Origin: Dyadobacter pollutisoli
GTDB taxonomy: Bacteria > Bacteroidota > Bacteroidia > Cytophagales > Spirosomataceae
Direction: 5' to 3'
Length of the DNA stretch: 64,000 nucleotides
Assembly (NCBI RefSeq): GCF_026625565.1
Contig: NZ_CP112998.1
Span: 2,730,501-2,794,500, forward strand
This document shows, one piece after another, positions 43,512 to 52,882 of this stretch. The first letter of the stretch is position 1; every line of letters starts with the position of its first letter. Under the pieces are notes generated by a model. That model was not told the DNA's origin. It ran no database searches and saw nothing but the letters and a program-made list of their open reading frames with translations. Both the position numbers and the translations under genes were made by a program.

Positions 43512-44477
43512 TCATGGATTAAAAGCCAGACAAAAGAACCATTTAAAGCCACCATTCTGATCAAAAATGATCCTGTAAAAACCAGACAAATCAGCCTCCC
43601 GGGAGGGTTGTATGGCCATATCCAGGCTATATGCGGTTTTACCATCTCTCTCGTATTTGGATGCCGCACTAAAAAATCCACGTGTCGAAAGTACTGGCGA
43701 ATTCTTTACATAATTTTGAATTTCAACAGGCATTTGAGCAAGGCTTTGGTAATTTGTTGCGACAGGAAATGTCGTGTACTCCAATGTCCCGTCGGTATCG
43801 AAACTAAAAAAATACAAACTGTTCCCACTTTGGGCATGAAAATCATAACGAGCCGTGTTATCGTCCTTTACATAAACCCAGGCTTGATAAAACGTTAAGT
43901 TGTTTTGCTGAAGATAGGCAAGGATCCAATCGGGTAACCTGTTGACATCGCCTGCATTCAGCTGATAATGGAGTTTGAACTGAAACGCCATATCGAGTCT
44001 TACGCTTGCTCCGGCCGCCCAGCGCCAGCTTACGGTATAGTCTTTACCATCCAGCTTATATCTGGAAACCATGAGCGTATCCTGGCTTGCGTAACTCGGT
44101 ATCCTGAAATCTGTCATGACCCCGCCGGGAGGTGGCAATTCCGCCACCTTTTTTCTTAAAGAATCGGGCGCCTCGTCGAGTAACCTGAATGATTTCAGAA
44201 TAGTACTGGTATTCAGTACGGAATAAAATCTGTCCTGCCCTACCTTAAAATTCACCTCGTAAAACTTCTCCTTTTCAAATTCAAGCTTTTTAAAAACAGC
44301 ATCCTCAGCCGTTGGGAATGCGCGGTCAAACACCTTAATAATCGAATCGGGCAGGTCGCTTTTCACATCCGGTGGCAGATCTTTCACATTACTGCACCCG
44401 TTGAGATATACCAGACACATCCCTATTCCAAAAATCAAAAATGCTGTAAATCTTGTATGCATTTGCCTGGTCTTCAT
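43512..44477 (-). CDS. Lipoprotein with PepSY-like repeats
   Basis: 321 aa from the ATG at 44477; the upstream ATG at 44495 is less likely because it lengthens the signal. Lipobox LNGC at about 25-28. The mature part holds at least three copies of a PepSY-like unit of about 80 residues, each with a shape like DLPDSIIKVFDRAFPTAEDA, RLPDWILAYLQQNN and QMPVEIQNYVKNS followed by a strand pair with YFFSFDTDG. PepSY-like lipoproteins in Bacteroidota may inhibit proteases or bind ligands; no function is proven here. 55 bp before the ECF sigma start, same strand. Confidence 0.78.
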   Translation of the reverse strand: MKTRQMHTRFTAFLIFGIGMCLVYLNGCSNVKDLPPDVKSDLPDSIIKVFDRAFPTAEDAVFKKLEFEKEKFYEVNFKVGQDRFYSVLNTSTILKSFRLLDEAPDSLRKKVAELPPPGGVMTDFRIPSYASQDTLMVSRYKLDGKDYTVSWRWAAGASVRLDMAFQFKLHYQLNAGDVNRLPDWILAYLQQNNLTFYQAWVYVKDDNTARYDFHAQSGNSLYFFSFDTDGTLEYTTFPVATNYQSLAQMPVEIQNYVKNSPVLSTRGFFSAASKYERDGKTAYSLDMAIQPSREADLSGFYRIIFDQNGGFKWFFCLAFNP

Positions 44478-44680
44478 GTCGTTAATAAAATACACCTAAA
44501 TTACGTGACGAAAGAAGAAAAATACTAGGGCAATTTATACAAGGACAAATTCTTTTCATGGCTAATAGTATTCCCTAACGTCGCGTGGCCTGTGCCAAAA
44601 TAGAATGGCACACACCGACCCATTCATCAGTTAAGACACGTTACCACCGAAAAACGCTGCAGAGTTATTAAAAAAATATT

Positions 44681-45478
44681 TTACATACCCGGAAGCTTCA
44701 ATCCGGACGATTTCAGGCTCTCCATTATTTTTTCCTGAATCTCCATTTTCGTGTCAATATATCCGTGCGAATCGAGCCAGACATTGACCATCACTTTGTA
44801 GCCGTCTGGCTCTATACTTGAAATTCCGATGCGTCTCTCGGGCAATTTAAGGGCATTTTGGGCATGATCCAGTACATTATTGATCGTTGTCCTCACTGTG
44901 TTGAACTCAATGGCATTACCGAATTTCAGCTCAACGTCCAGGCGCCGGTTACCGGACCCGCTGATGTTGATGATCACTTCATTGGAAAGTTTGCTGTTGG
45001 GGATCACCACCGTCCGATTGTCGTAGGTAGTTACGATGGTATAAAATATCCTGATTGCCGTTACCGTCCCTTCCTGTCCCTGTGCCACGATGTTGTCGCC
45101 GACGTGGAAAGGTTTGAGGATCAGAATGAGGATGCCGCTGGTGAAATTTTGCAGCGTACCGGAAAGCGCAAGGCCCGCCGCTACACCGATAGCACCGATT
45201 AATGCGGCAAAGACGGTCATTTGTATACCTACGATCTGCATCACGGATATGATCAGCAGCACGCGTAGGGCAGTCACGCTCAGGCTCAGCAGAAAAGGGG
45301 TAAGCGACGGATCAATGTCCTTTCTGTACATCTGTTTCGTAAGCCACCTCGACACCACTTTGATCAGCCAGAAGCCAGTTACGAGTACCACAATCCCCAG
45401 TAAAAAGGCAGGTCCCGTGTTCAGGATCCACGTATAAGCCTTGTTATAAAATTGGTCAGGTTTCATTTTATTATTCAC
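44681..45478 (-). CDS. Small-conductance mechanosensitive channel (MscS family)
   Basis: 265 aa with three N-terminal TM helices (about 18-38, 65-85, 88-115); TM3 contains the pore-lining AALIGAIGVAAGLALSGTLQN, then ILILKPFHVGDNIVAQGQEG, then the beta domain VTTYDNRTVVIPNSKLS. This is the short, E. coli MscS-like form. It opens on membrane tension to release solutes under hypo-osmotic shock. Stands alone between intergenic gaps. Confidence 0.93.
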   Translation of the reverse strand: MNNKMKPDQFYNKAYTWILNTGPAFLLGIVVLVTGFWLIKVVSRWLTKQMYRKDIDPSLTPFLLSLSVTALRVLLIISVMQIVGIQMTVFAALIGAIGVAAGLALSGTLQNFTSGILILILKPFHVGDNIVAQGQEGTVTAIRIFYTIVTTYDNRTVVIPNSKLSNEVIINISGSGNRRLDVELKFGNAIEFNTVRTTINNVLDHAQNALKLPERRIGISSIEPDGYKVMVNVWLDSHGYIDTKMEIQEKIMESLKSSGLKLPGM

Positions 45479-45663
45479 TTACTAAAAAAAACCAGCACGA
45501 CAAAATCCGTTCCAGCAACTGGTATAGCAAGGCCCCCGAGCGCCTGAAAAGAGCCCGGATGGCATTTCTTGTTGGAATTATGGTAAGTAAAGAATTAACC
45601 GCACGGGAACTGCCCTGTCCTGCACTTCGAACGGTTGGTGTACAAATGGTCGGACAATAGTAA

Positions 45664-45686
45664 CGATTTTGCAGACTACAAAATCG
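45664..45686. repeat. Inverted repeat CGATTTTG-N7-CAAAATCG
   Basis: Perfect 8-bp arms in the 241-bp gap between the MscS and AI-2E genes, 34 bp past the AI-2E stop. No T run follows on the minus strand, so it is a weak terminator candidate or a binding site. Confidence 0.35.
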
Positions 45687-45719
45687 AATCCCAAAAGGAT
45701 GTTGAGATCTGATAACAGG

Positions 45720-46730
45720 TCACTTGGTCGAAAACTCGCTTTTATAAATCTTAATCAGCAACAATAAATAACTGATCAGTAGCGGACCGAAGATAAAGCC
45801 CCAGAAACCGAATAGTTTCAAACCCGCGATCAGTCCCAGAATAGTGACGACAGGATGCACGTCGCCAACCTTTTTAAGGAAGGTGATTCTTGCCAGATAG
45901 TCAATATTACCAATCACAACGGCACTGTAAATCAGCAACCCGATGGCCTTACCGTTCTCGCCCGAAGAAAACAGGTATATCACCAGCGGAATCCATATCA
46001 ATGCAGTCCCGATCACCGGAAAAAAGGCAAATATTCCGGTGATCAGGCCCAGTAATACGAAATCTTTGATCCCGAACACCCAGTAACCCAGCATGGCTAC
46101 CAAGCCCTGAAAGAGCGAAATGAGCGGTATGCCCAGTGCATTTGCGCGGACCATTCCAACTGTCTCATCTGCCAGGAGATCGATGTTTTTAGGCTGTAAG
46201 GGAAGAAATTCACGGATTTTCTTTTCTACCGGCAAACCATTGGTGAACATGAAAAAGGCCAGAAAAAGGATCATTAGCAGATTTCCAAGCATCATTGCAG
46301 AACCATTGAGAATGGCTGGAATGAACCCCGCCGCTTTTTTACGGATATCTGCCGTGGCTTCTTCGGTAAGCAGGTCCTGGCCAGTCCAATCCTTAATCTT
46401 GGCCGACATTTTGGCAATCGCGTCGTTGACCTGATGTGGTTCTCTTACAATTTTGTCAATCTTGGAATAAACCATATCCAGTGAAAAGTAAACGGGTGCA
46501 ACAATGCAGCTCAGGAACAAAATCATGAACAAAATAGCGGTTGCACTCTTGTTCCATTTTCGCTTGATAGTGAGGTAGAAATAGTATTTTCGGCATAAAA
46601 TGTAAAGCGTGAGCGCGCCTAAAAAGCCGGGAAAAAATGAATATAATTGCTTGAAAAGCAGGATAGCCAGCGCCACCACGATCAGTAAGAAAAATACCTG
46701 CCTTATGCGATTATTATACTCTGTATTCAT
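45720..46730 (-). CDS. AI-2E family transporter (PerM/YdiK-like)
   Basis: 336 aa from the ATG at 46730 (MNTEYNNRIRQVFF). Eight or so membrane helices with a soluble periplasmic loop (about 90-140; KIDKIVREPHQVNDAIAKMS) and the family signature in the C-terminal part (IPLISLFQGLVAMLGYW, FFPVIGTALIWIPLVIYLF, FGFWGFIFGPLL). The family includes quorum-signal exporters and Na+/H+ antiporters; substrate not known here. Separate transcription unit. Confidence 0.92.
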   Translation of the reverse strand: MNTEYNNRIRQVFFLLIVVALAILLFKQLYSFFPGFLGALTLYILCRKYYFYLTIKRKWNKSATAILFMILFLSCIVAPVYFSLDMVYSKIDKIVREPHQVNDAIAKMSAKIKDWTGQDLLTEEATADIRKKAAGFIPAILNGSAMMLGNLLMILFLAFFMFTNGLPVEKKIREFLPLQPKNIDLLADETVGMVRANALGIPLISLFQGLVAMLGYWVFGIKDFVLLGLITGIFAFFPVIGTALIWIPLVIYLFSSGENGKAIGLLIYSAVVIGNIDYLARITFLKKVGDVHPVVTILGLIAGLKLFGFWGFIFGPLLISYLLLLIKIYKSEFSTK

Positions 46731-46852
46731 TTTTTGGATGGTTAAATAACTCACTGTCTGCAATTACTATACCAAAAGCCAATAGCATTCAGAAATCTCT
46801 ATACGGTATGCAGTAATATTTCTACAAACGATTTTATTCATGGATTGTAAAT

Positions 46853-47533
46853 TTGGCTGCACTATTCACACAACAGCAATTTAACACACTGACATTGAAA
46901 AAAATATTACATGTTGAAAACCACGGCATTGTCCGGCTTGCCATAAGGTACCTGATCAGCGAAGTCGAAAGTTCTTTCGAGTTTTATGAAGCCTCCTCTT
47001 TCGGCGATGCAATTCAAATACTGGAAGCCAACCCGCTGGACCTGTTGATTATGGACGTTTTGATTCCTCAGGGAGACGGTTTCCGCATGATTACCAGGAT
47101 CCGCGAAATCCAGCCGGACCTTCCGATCCTTGTGCTGACCCAGCTGCCCGAAGAACTTTATGCTATTCACTACCTCAAAGCCGGTGTCAGTGGTTTTATT
47201 TCCAAATCGGCCTCTAACAATGATATCCGCGATGCGATACATGCAATGATGAATGTAGGTGGCTTCATGAGCAAGCGCACTCAGAGGCAGCTGATCAATA
47301 ACTCGTTCGAAAAAAAAGGCCACTCCAATCCACTGGAAACGCTTTCGCAGCGCGAGCTGGAAGTAATGGAAATGCTTCTTGACAGCCGTTGGACGAAGGA
47401 AATTGCCCAAACCCTGCACATTACCGAGAGCTCCGTGAGTACTTACAAGGCCAGGATCTTTGAAAAACTGAAAGTGGTTTCCATGATAGAGCTATACATT
47501 AAGGTCGAGAACATCAAGAATACGGGACATTAA
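46853..47533 (+). CDS. LuxR/NarL-family response regulator
   Basis: 226 aa as drawn from a TTG at 46853; a second TTG at 46895 (KKILHVENHG) would start exactly at the receiver and is likely better; no in-frame ATG exists upstream. Receiver with acceptor Asp in LLIMDVLIPQGDGF and K in FISKSASN (the usual K-P is K-S), then HTH_LuxR (LSQRELEVMEMLLDS, ITESSVSTYKARIFEKL). No kinase gene nearby, so its partner is elsewhere. Confidence 0.9.
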   Translation: MAALFTQQQFNTLTLKKILHVENHGIVRLAIRYLISEVESSFEFYEASSFGDAIQILEANPLDLLIMDVLIPQGDGFRMITRIREIQPDLPILVLTQLPEELYAIHYLKAGVSGFISKSASNNDIRDAIHAMMNVGGFMSKRTQRQLINNSFEKKGHSNPLETLSQRELEVMEMLLDSRWTKEIAQTLHITESSVSTYKARIFEKLKVVSMIELYIKVENIKNTGH

Positions 47534-47545
47534 GAGAGGTTCGAT

Positions 47546-47773
47546 TTATAATTTGATACCCAATGTGAGAAACCCGGCTCGTAAAATCTTTCCACCACCC
47601 GGCTCTATGGTTGCACTCACCGGCGCACCAACGGGCTTGCCTGCTTCGGTAACAACGCCTGTGCCGCTTTGCTCATTCGGGCCAGTTTCGGGATTAATGG
47701 CATTGTCAGTCGTTTTACAGGCTGAAAAACCTGGTAAAAAGAGCGATAAAATAATTGAGAGCTATTCTTTCAT
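47546..47773 (-). pseudogene. Small lipoprotein gene with amber codon at position 4
   Basis: On the minus strand an ATG at 47773 is followed by AAA GAA TAG, then an open frame of 71 codons to TAA at 47546. The frame after the stop reads like a lipoprotein signal, LSIILSLFLPGFSACKTTDN, with lipobox FSAC, then a Gly/Pro/Thr-rich tail (GKPVGAPVSATIEPGGGKIL, ending FLTLGIKL). The match of signal-peptide character to the codons right after a TAG suggests a recent nonsense mutation in MKE-X. Alternatives: a non-ATG start (ATT) after the stop, or sequence error. Convergent with the NarL gene, 12 bp gap. Confidence 0.5.
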
Positions 47774-47819
47774 GGCTGATATTGTCGTTTAATACTATTT
47801 GTGATCAATCGGCAGGGTA

Positions 47820-48680
47820 CTATATGCTTCTCAGGTACATGCGGAGTGCACGCATTTCTGTGTCTGAGAATGCGCTGGTCATTTGCCAGGGCATAGGTGC
47901 TTTCAGCGCAGTTCCGTCCGGGCGCTTTCCGGTGCGTAATGTCCGGAAAAACTGCTCGTCGGTCCATTTTGCACTTTTACCTGTTGAAGAAATATCCGGC
48001 GTACCGTCTTCCTCAGGCTTTCCTTTCATATTGGGCTGGTGACAGTGTGTGCAAACCAGCGCTACATATTTGCCAAATTCAGCCGTTACTTTTTCCTCCT
48101 GTGCAGGTGGAGGTGGTAAGGTATGGTCAATGGATTCCGCCTCAAACAGGCTCAGCGCACCCAGATCGGTTGCTATGGTCGCGCCGGGGCCGATTTCGGA
48201 ATCAGGATGTTTGCGATTTACGGGCGGCACTTGCGAGCAGTATGCAATGATGGCCTTCAAATCGGTCTCGCTGAGCTGGTTATAATCACCAGCTGGCATG
48301 TAAATAAGCGGTTTCCCATCGGGCTGTACACCGTGGCGAATGGCGCGTATCCAGTCTTCGGTACCGAATCCCGGACGTAGTCCGCCCTCGCCTTTGGTAA
48401 GATTTCTGGCAACAAGCCTTCCCATTCCCTCCTTTTCGAAGATTGTGCGGCCTCCCAGGTCTTTTCCGTGGCAATCGTCGCAGCCCTTTACCGTTACCAG
48501 TCTTTTACCAAGCGCGATATTCGCCGAGTCGGTGGGAATGTCGAGGTGGAGCGGTTTGATAGTGTATACTTTCTGACGTCTGTTTTCGACGGAAATGTAG
48601 GCCTTGGTATAGTAACCGATCACAAGGAGCAACAGCAGGAGCAGGACACGCCCCGTCCATTTCATTATTTTTCTTAACAT
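47820..48680 (-). CDS. Membrane-anchored dihaem cytochrome c
   Basis: 286 aa. N-terminal membrane anchor (about 8-26; TGRVLLLLLLLVIGYYTKAYI) and two cytochrome c domains with CDDCH (about 68) and CTHCH (about 204), each with a distal Met candidate (YMPAGDYNQLS, then PMPWQMTSAF). It carries electrons on the periplasmic face of the inner membrane; partners are not adjacent. A perfect GTGTTAACAC palindrome lies 48 bp upstream at 48729-48738. Confidence 0.92.
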   Translation of the reverse strand: MLRKIMKWTGRVLLLLLLLVIGYYTKAYISVENRRQKVYTIKPLHLDIPTDSANIALGKRLVTVKGCDDCHGKDLGGRTIFEKEGMGRLVARNLTKGEGGLRPGFGTEDWIRAIRHGVQPDGKPLIYMPAGDYNQLSETDLKAIIAYCSQVPPVNRKHPDSEIGPGATIATDLGALSLFEAESIDHTLPPPPAQEEKVTAEFGKYVALVCTHCHQPNMKGKPEEDGTPDISSTGKSAKWTDEQFFRTLRTGKRPDGTALKAPMPWQMTSAFSDTEMRALRMYLRSI

Positions 48681-49005
48681 GGCTTTCGATAAGTTTAAAC
48701 TGTGATGTGTCAGAGCACATTCCGGACTGTGTTAACACTACAAATTTGAGCTTAACACCCCGTCGTGCCAATCACAGATGAGTTGAAACGGAAGAAAATC
48801 ATTATGAATTGAGGAAAAAATGGTTTGAAGGATACGAGGCATTGCATATTCAATCGCCTGGATCTCCGTCATTAACCAACTCCGCCCAAAATCACTTTAT
48901 ACATTCAGTTTAGCATTTCATACCACCGTAACTACGCTTGAACGGGATTCCAAATGGTTGAAAACCAAGCCTTGTTTAATTTTGAACCATCAACTTAAAA
49001 TAGCC
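48681..49005. other. 325-bp divergent promoter region
   Basis: Between the cytochrome gene (minus) and a lipoprotein gene (plus). Contains the perfect palindrome GTGTTAACAC at 48729-48738 near the cytochrome start and a TAATTTTG -7 element at 48977-48984 for the lipoprotein. No ORF with a convincing start; nothing else seen. Confidence 0.5.
48977..48984 (+). promoter_or_regulatory. -7 element (TAATTTTG) of lipoprotein gene
   Basis: Exact TAnnTTTG, 21 bp before the ATG at 49006; TTG at 48958-48960 upstream is spaced 16 bp, slightly short. Supports the 49006 start over the ATG-less longer frame. Confidence 0.4.
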
Positions 49006-49674
49006 ATGAAATCCTACATTTATCTTATTCTCGTTGTGGCCGCTTTGCTCGGCTGCATTCATTCTGCCCCGATCCCGGACGAATTAAAGGCATCGGCCCC
49101 AGACTTCGGTACATCCAAAATGCGGCCTTACGGTGAAACATTTACCTATCCCGCCGGTATCAAAGTAATAGGAAAGCCGCATTGGGACCTGGAATGCATT
49201 GACGAAGCAAGGAAGCAAAAGCGTGTCTTCGGAAGCGGATCTGCGGTTCATTTCTGCATTCAGCTTGCCAATACTACCGGTAGCCCGATAGTTGTCGTCT
49301 TTCCTCCCGGCACCGTTTTCATTTCCGAAAGTATTGAATCACAGAATGGGATCCTGGTACAAGGCATTTCGATGGAAGTACCGCCGCAAAGTGCGCCTGT
49401 TTTTCATATTTTCAATAATTGCATCAACGCCGACCGCGACATTACCGATTACAACGTCACTTTTGAGCCGGTACCTATTATCTCGGATCTCGAAGGTATC
49501 GCTGAACTGACCATGTTGCTCGCCGATAAAAGGATCAATAGTGAAGATTACAATTATTCCATTATCCCTTCCGAAATATCCGTCCCGATCCAGATAGCCG
49601 TGAACGATGTCGCACATACGGGCGAGCTTTCGGCCGCATCACGAGAGGCTATCGGCAAACTGCCCCGCAAATGA
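49006..49674 (+). CDS. Lipoprotein of unknown function
   Basis: 222 aa from the ATG at 49006. Lipobox LLGC (about 13-16), followed by a mature domain with strands VHFCIQLANTTGSPIVVVFP and an Ile/Ser-rich core (IPIISDLEGIAELTMLLAD). Two Cys (CIDEARKQ, HFCIQ) and one in NNCINADRD could form disulfides. Family not recognised. Own promoter candidate upstream; no operon partner. Confidence 0.75.
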   Translation: MKSYIYLILVVAALLGCIHSAPIPDELKASAPDFGTSKMRPYGETFTYPAGIKVIGKPHWDLECIDEARKQKRVFGSGSAVHFCIQLANTTGSPIVVVFPPGTVFISESIESQNGILVQGISMEVPPQSAPVFHIFNNCINADRDITDYNVTFEPVPIISDLEGIAELTMLLADKRINSEDYNYSIIPSEISVPIQIAVNDVAHTGELSAASREAIGKLPRK

Positions 49675-49721
49675 ACGGGTGGTAAAAACGTTCCGTCTGT
49701 TCCTGCGGGATTTTTCTGAAA

Positions 49722-49757
49722 TTTTGACCCTCACAGTCATTTTTTTGACTCTCACAG
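49722..49757 (+). promoter_or_regulatory. Direct-repeat operator, TTTTGACyCTCACAG x2
   Basis: Two copies at 49722-49736 and 49743-49757, 14 of 15 identical and spaced exactly 21 bp, which is two helical turns. They lie 85 bp upstream of an AraC-family gene, the type of site AraC/XylS proteins bind. Confidence 0.6.
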
Positions 49758-49782
49758 CAAAGAATGGCTCAAAAAATTAGTT

Positions 49783-49790
49783 TAATTTTG
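49783..49790 (+). promoter_or_regulatory. -7 element (TAATTTTG) of AraC gene
   Basis: Exact TAnnTTTG, 51 bp before the ATG at 49842 and 25 bp after the second direct repeat, so the repeats sit at the -33 side as expected for an activator. Confidence 0.45.
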
Positions 49791-49841
49791 ATTTAATCAG
49801 TGCCCTCCCCCTCATTCATAACCAGTTAAAAAACTGCCGCG

Positions 49842-50723
49842 ATGATTAATGGATATGAATTTCTAAAATACCAGCCCGAGGTCTATAAGCAGCTGACTTG
49901 CAAAGGAATGACATTTGTTTATTATGACTGTCCGCAGGCTGTCAAGCGGGTAGATATTTTTACAAATTTCAATATTTTGTCCTTTGTGATCAAAGGTAAA
50001 AAACTCCTGCACCGTCCTGGCAAATCGTGGCTGCTGGAAGAGGGCAACTGCTATTTTTTCAAAAAAGGGGCTTTCAACCAGGAGCTATATCTGGATGAGG
50101 GCTGGCGATCGATGAACCTGTATATCCCTGACAGCTACCTGCGACCGCTGATTAAGGATTATTATAAATATTATAAGGGCAAATCGCTGATCAGCCATCC
50201 CAGCGACTATATTTTTGAACTGGAAGTCAACGAAATGACTGCCGACTTCCGGCAGGTGATGTTGTCTTCTTTTACACAGCAGCCTCCTGCGGACGAAGAA
50301 TTGCTGGAAGAGCGGTTCCGTGAGCTGGTCTATTCCATACTGAGCAACAAGCGCAATCACGCGCTGGTTTCTTACCTGAATAACCTGGCCGACCGGCAGA
50401 AAACGTCACTGTTTGAAGTGATGGAGACGAATTATATGTACAATCTCTCGTTGCAAGAATACGCCAAGATTGCCAATCGAAGCCTGGCGACATTCAAGCG
50501 GGAGTTTAAGTCCCTGTTTTACACTACACCATCTAAGTGGCTTATTAACAAACGATTGGAATACGCCCAGCTCATGCTCAATACGACCAAGAAAAACATT
50601 AATGATATCATGATGGAATGTGGCTTCGAAAATAGTTCGCATTTCAGCAGGGTGTTCAAGGATAAATTCGGTGCCTCACCACTCAACTACCGGAAAGAAC
50701 AGGTTCGATCAGCTGCTCTGTAA
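49842..50723 (+). CDS. AraC-family transcriptional regulator
   Basis: 293 aa. N-terminal sensing domain (about 1-150; HRPGKSWLLEEGNCYFFKKG) and C-terminal AraC helix-turn-helix pair (LQEYAKIANRSLATFKREF; NDIMMECGFENSSHFSRVFK). The FAD oxidase gene starts 101 bp downstream on the same strand and is the likely target. Direct repeats at 49722-49757 suggest it acts at its own promoter. Confidence 0.93.
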   Translation: MINGYEFLKYQPEVYKQLTCKGMTFVYYDCPQAVKRVDIFTNFNILSFVIKGKKLLHRPGKSWLLEEGNCYFFKKGAFNQELYLDEGWRSMNLYIPDSYLRPLIKDYYKYYKGKSLISHPSDYIFELEVNEMTADFRQVMLSSFTQQPPADEELLEERFRELVYSILSNKRNHALVSYLNNLADRQKTSLFEVMETNYMYNLSLQEYAKIANRSLATFKREFKSLFYTTPSKWLINKRLEYAQLMLNTTKKNINDIMMECGFENSSHFSRVFKDKFGASPLNYRKEQVRSAAL

Positions 50724-50824
50724 TCTGCTTATCCGGTTCACTCAACGTCACATCAAAGGGTATGTCGCCATTGGCGTCACAATTTCAGTATGCCTGTTCA
50801 TTTCACTTAAACGTCCCCCTGATT

Positions 50825-52198
50825 ATGGAAACAAATGCCCCCGTTCAGTCCATGCCTCACTTTCACGGCAAAGTTATTTCTCCCGTGGATCCCGATTATG
50901 AGACCGCCAGAAAGGTTTACAATGGTTCGATCAATAAATTTCCGGCGTTGATCATTCAATGTGTTGACGACGAAGATGTCAGCAAAGCTGTTAATTACGC
51001 CGCGGAACACGGTCTTCCGCTGGCCGTGCGGGGTGGTGGACATAATGGAGCGGGCCTCGGCGTATGTGACCAAGGGTTAGTCATTGATTTGTCGACCATG
51101 AATACTGTTAAGGTCAATGCCGAAGCCCGTACCGTTCGGGTTGGAGGCGGATGCAGACTGGGTGACGTGGATGTGGCGACGCACCCGTTTTCACTGGCAG
51201 TACCGTCAGGAATCAATGCCACCACGGGCATTGGCGGCCTTGCACTGGGTGGCGGCCTCGGTCACCTTACCCGCCAATGTGGCCTCACCATCGATAACCT
51301 CCTGGAAGCAAATGTAGTACTGGCCGATGGCCGTGTAGTCACCGCATCGGCCGACGAAAATAGTGATCTGTTCTGGGCGATCCGCGGGGGTGGCGGCAAC
51401 TTCGGGGTCATCACTTCCTTTTTATTTCGCGCCCACCCTATCGGCACGGTGTATGGAGGGCCCATGTTTTATAACATGAAAGACACAACTGAAATGATGA
51501 ACTGGTACCAGGACTTCATTAAACAGGCCCCTGACAATATCAACGGCTTTTTTGCATTCCATCAGATCCCTCCCGCACCCATGTTCCCCGAGGAGCACCA
51601 CCTTGAAATTATGTGCGGAGTGGTATGGTGCTACACCGGAGACCTGGATGAGGCCGAAAGCGTTTTCGAACCGATACGCGCCTTCAAAAAGCCGGACATT
51701 GACATGGTGGGACTACTACCTATGCCGGTGATGCAGAGCCTGTTCGACGATCTTTTCACACCGGGAATGCAATGGTACTGGAAGGGTGATTTTGTGAAAG
51801 AACTCACGCCTGAGGTCATTGATATACACATTAGTAACGCCAATAAAATCCCCAACTTCTTCTCAGGCATGCACCTATATCCTGTGAATGGGGCTGCTTC
51901 CCGCGTTCCCAAAGATGCCACCGCCTGGAATTACCGCGATGCAACCTGGGCAATGGTGATTTTTGGAGTCGACCCCGAGGCTGCAAATAAGGACAGGATC
52001 AGCAATTTTGCGAGAAATTACTGGCAGGAGTTGCACCCGTTTTCCGCAGGAGGCTCTTACGTTAATTTTATGATGGAAGAAGGAGCTGAACGTGTGAAAG
52101 CAACATATGGCGATCATTACGACCGGTTGACAAAAATCAAAGGCAAGTACGACCCTAATAACCTGTTCTGTACCAATCAGAACATTAAACCGGTCTGA
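50825..52198 (+). CDS. FAD-linked oxidase (BBE/6-hydroxynicotine-type)
   Basis: 457 aa from the ATG at 50825. FAD_binding_4 domain with PLAVRGGGHNGAGLGV, where the His of GGGH is the usual covalent FAD site, SGINATTGIGGLALGGGLGHL, and VVLADGRVVTASA; C-terminal BBE motif (FCTNQNIKPV preceded by KYDPNNLF). The central part (FKKPDIDMVGLLPMPV) binds substrate. Acts on an alcohol, amine or sugar with O2 as acceptor. No signal peptide, so cytoplasmic. Confidence 0.93.
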   Translation: METNAPVQSMPHFHGKVISPVDPDYETARKVYNGSINKFPALIIQCVDDEDVSKAVNYAAEHGLPLAVRGGGHNGAGLGVCDQGLVIDLSTMNTVKVNAEARTVRVGGGCRLGDVDVATHPFSLAVPSGINATTGIGGLALGGGLGHLTRQCGLTIDNLLEANVVLADGRVVTASADENSDLFWAIRGGGGNFGVITSFLFRAHPIGTVYGGPMFYNMKDTTEMMNWYQDFIKQAPDNINGFFAFHQIPPAPMFPEEHHLEIMCGVVWCYTGDLDEAESVFEPIRAFKKPDIDMVGLLPMPVMQSLFDDLFTPGMQWYWKGDFVKELTPEVIDIHISNANKIPNFFSGMHLYPVNGAASRVPKDATAWNYRDATWAMVIFGVDPEAANKDRISNFARNYWQELHPFSAGGSYVNFMMEEGAERVKATYGDHYDRLTKIKGKYDPNNLFCTNQNIKPV

Positions 52199-52201
52199 AC
52201 G

Positions 52202-52879
52202 TTAAATGATGAGTTTATAACCAATGCCACGGATGTTAATGATTTGAATTTTGGCATCCTCCCGCAGGTACCGGCGTAGTCTTGTGATAAAAACGTCCAG
52301 GCTACGCCCATTAAAAAATGAGTCGTCTCCCCAAAGCTCAGTCAGGACGCTGCTGCGTTCCAGCACCTGATTGCGCTGCTCGTAAAGTCTCCTGAGCAAC
52401 TCCGCTTCCCGGTGCGAAAGCAGGACTTCCTGTCCGTCCAGCATCAGTTTTTGTCTGGACGGGTCAAACCGGTACCGGCCAATGTTGAACAATGCGGGCA
52501 AAACAGCCTGCACTGCTGGCTTGGAGCGCAGTAATGCATTGATTCTCACGATCAATTCGTCGAGGCTGAATGGTTTTTTCAGATAGTCATTTCCTCCCAG
52601 TTCAAATCCCCGGACCACATCGGCGGTCTGCGAGCGGGCTGTCAGGAACATAATAGGTATGTTCGGATTTTCCTTACGGATCAGTTCGGCCATCGTAAAT
52701 CCATCCATTTCCGGCATCATTACATCGGCCACTACTATGTCCGGCTGGTGCTCCCGGAAGAGGTTCAGGCCCTCTGCCCCATTCCCAGCATGAATGACCT
52801 TGAAACCACGCACACCCAGACTGTCACTTACAATCATCCCCAGGGCAGGCTCATCCTCTATCAGTAAAACCGTTGACAT
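52202..52879 (-). CDS. OmpR-family response regulator
   Basis: 225 aa. Receiver with D9 and acceptor D52 in IVVADVMMPEMDG and K in YLKKPFS; winged-helix domain with LSHREAELLRRLYEQRNQVL and the recognition helix region FINRSLDVFITRLRRYLRED-like (written here FNGRSLDVFITRLRRYL). It starts 3 bp after the kinase stop, so an operon. The class resembles RprY of Bacteroides. Likely binds the TTTAACACT direct repeats at 54373 and 55203. Confidence 0.94.
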   Translation of the reverse strand: MSTVLLIEDEPALGMIVSDSLGVRGFKVIHAGNGAEGLNLFREHQPDIVVADVMMPEMDGFTMAELIRKENPNIPIMFLTARSQTADVVRGFELGGNDYLKKPFSLDELIVRINALLRSKPAVQAVLPALFNIGRYRFDPSRQKLMLDGQEVLLSHREAELLRRLYEQRNQVLERSSVLTELWGDDSFFNGRSLDVFITRLRRYLREDAKIQIINIRGIGYKLII

Positions 52880-52882
52880 TAC

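Noticed and set aside
47553..47792. 79-codon plus-strand open frame
   Set aside because: The minus strand has a better candidate, a lipoprotein signal with lipobox; the plus frame is its antisense.
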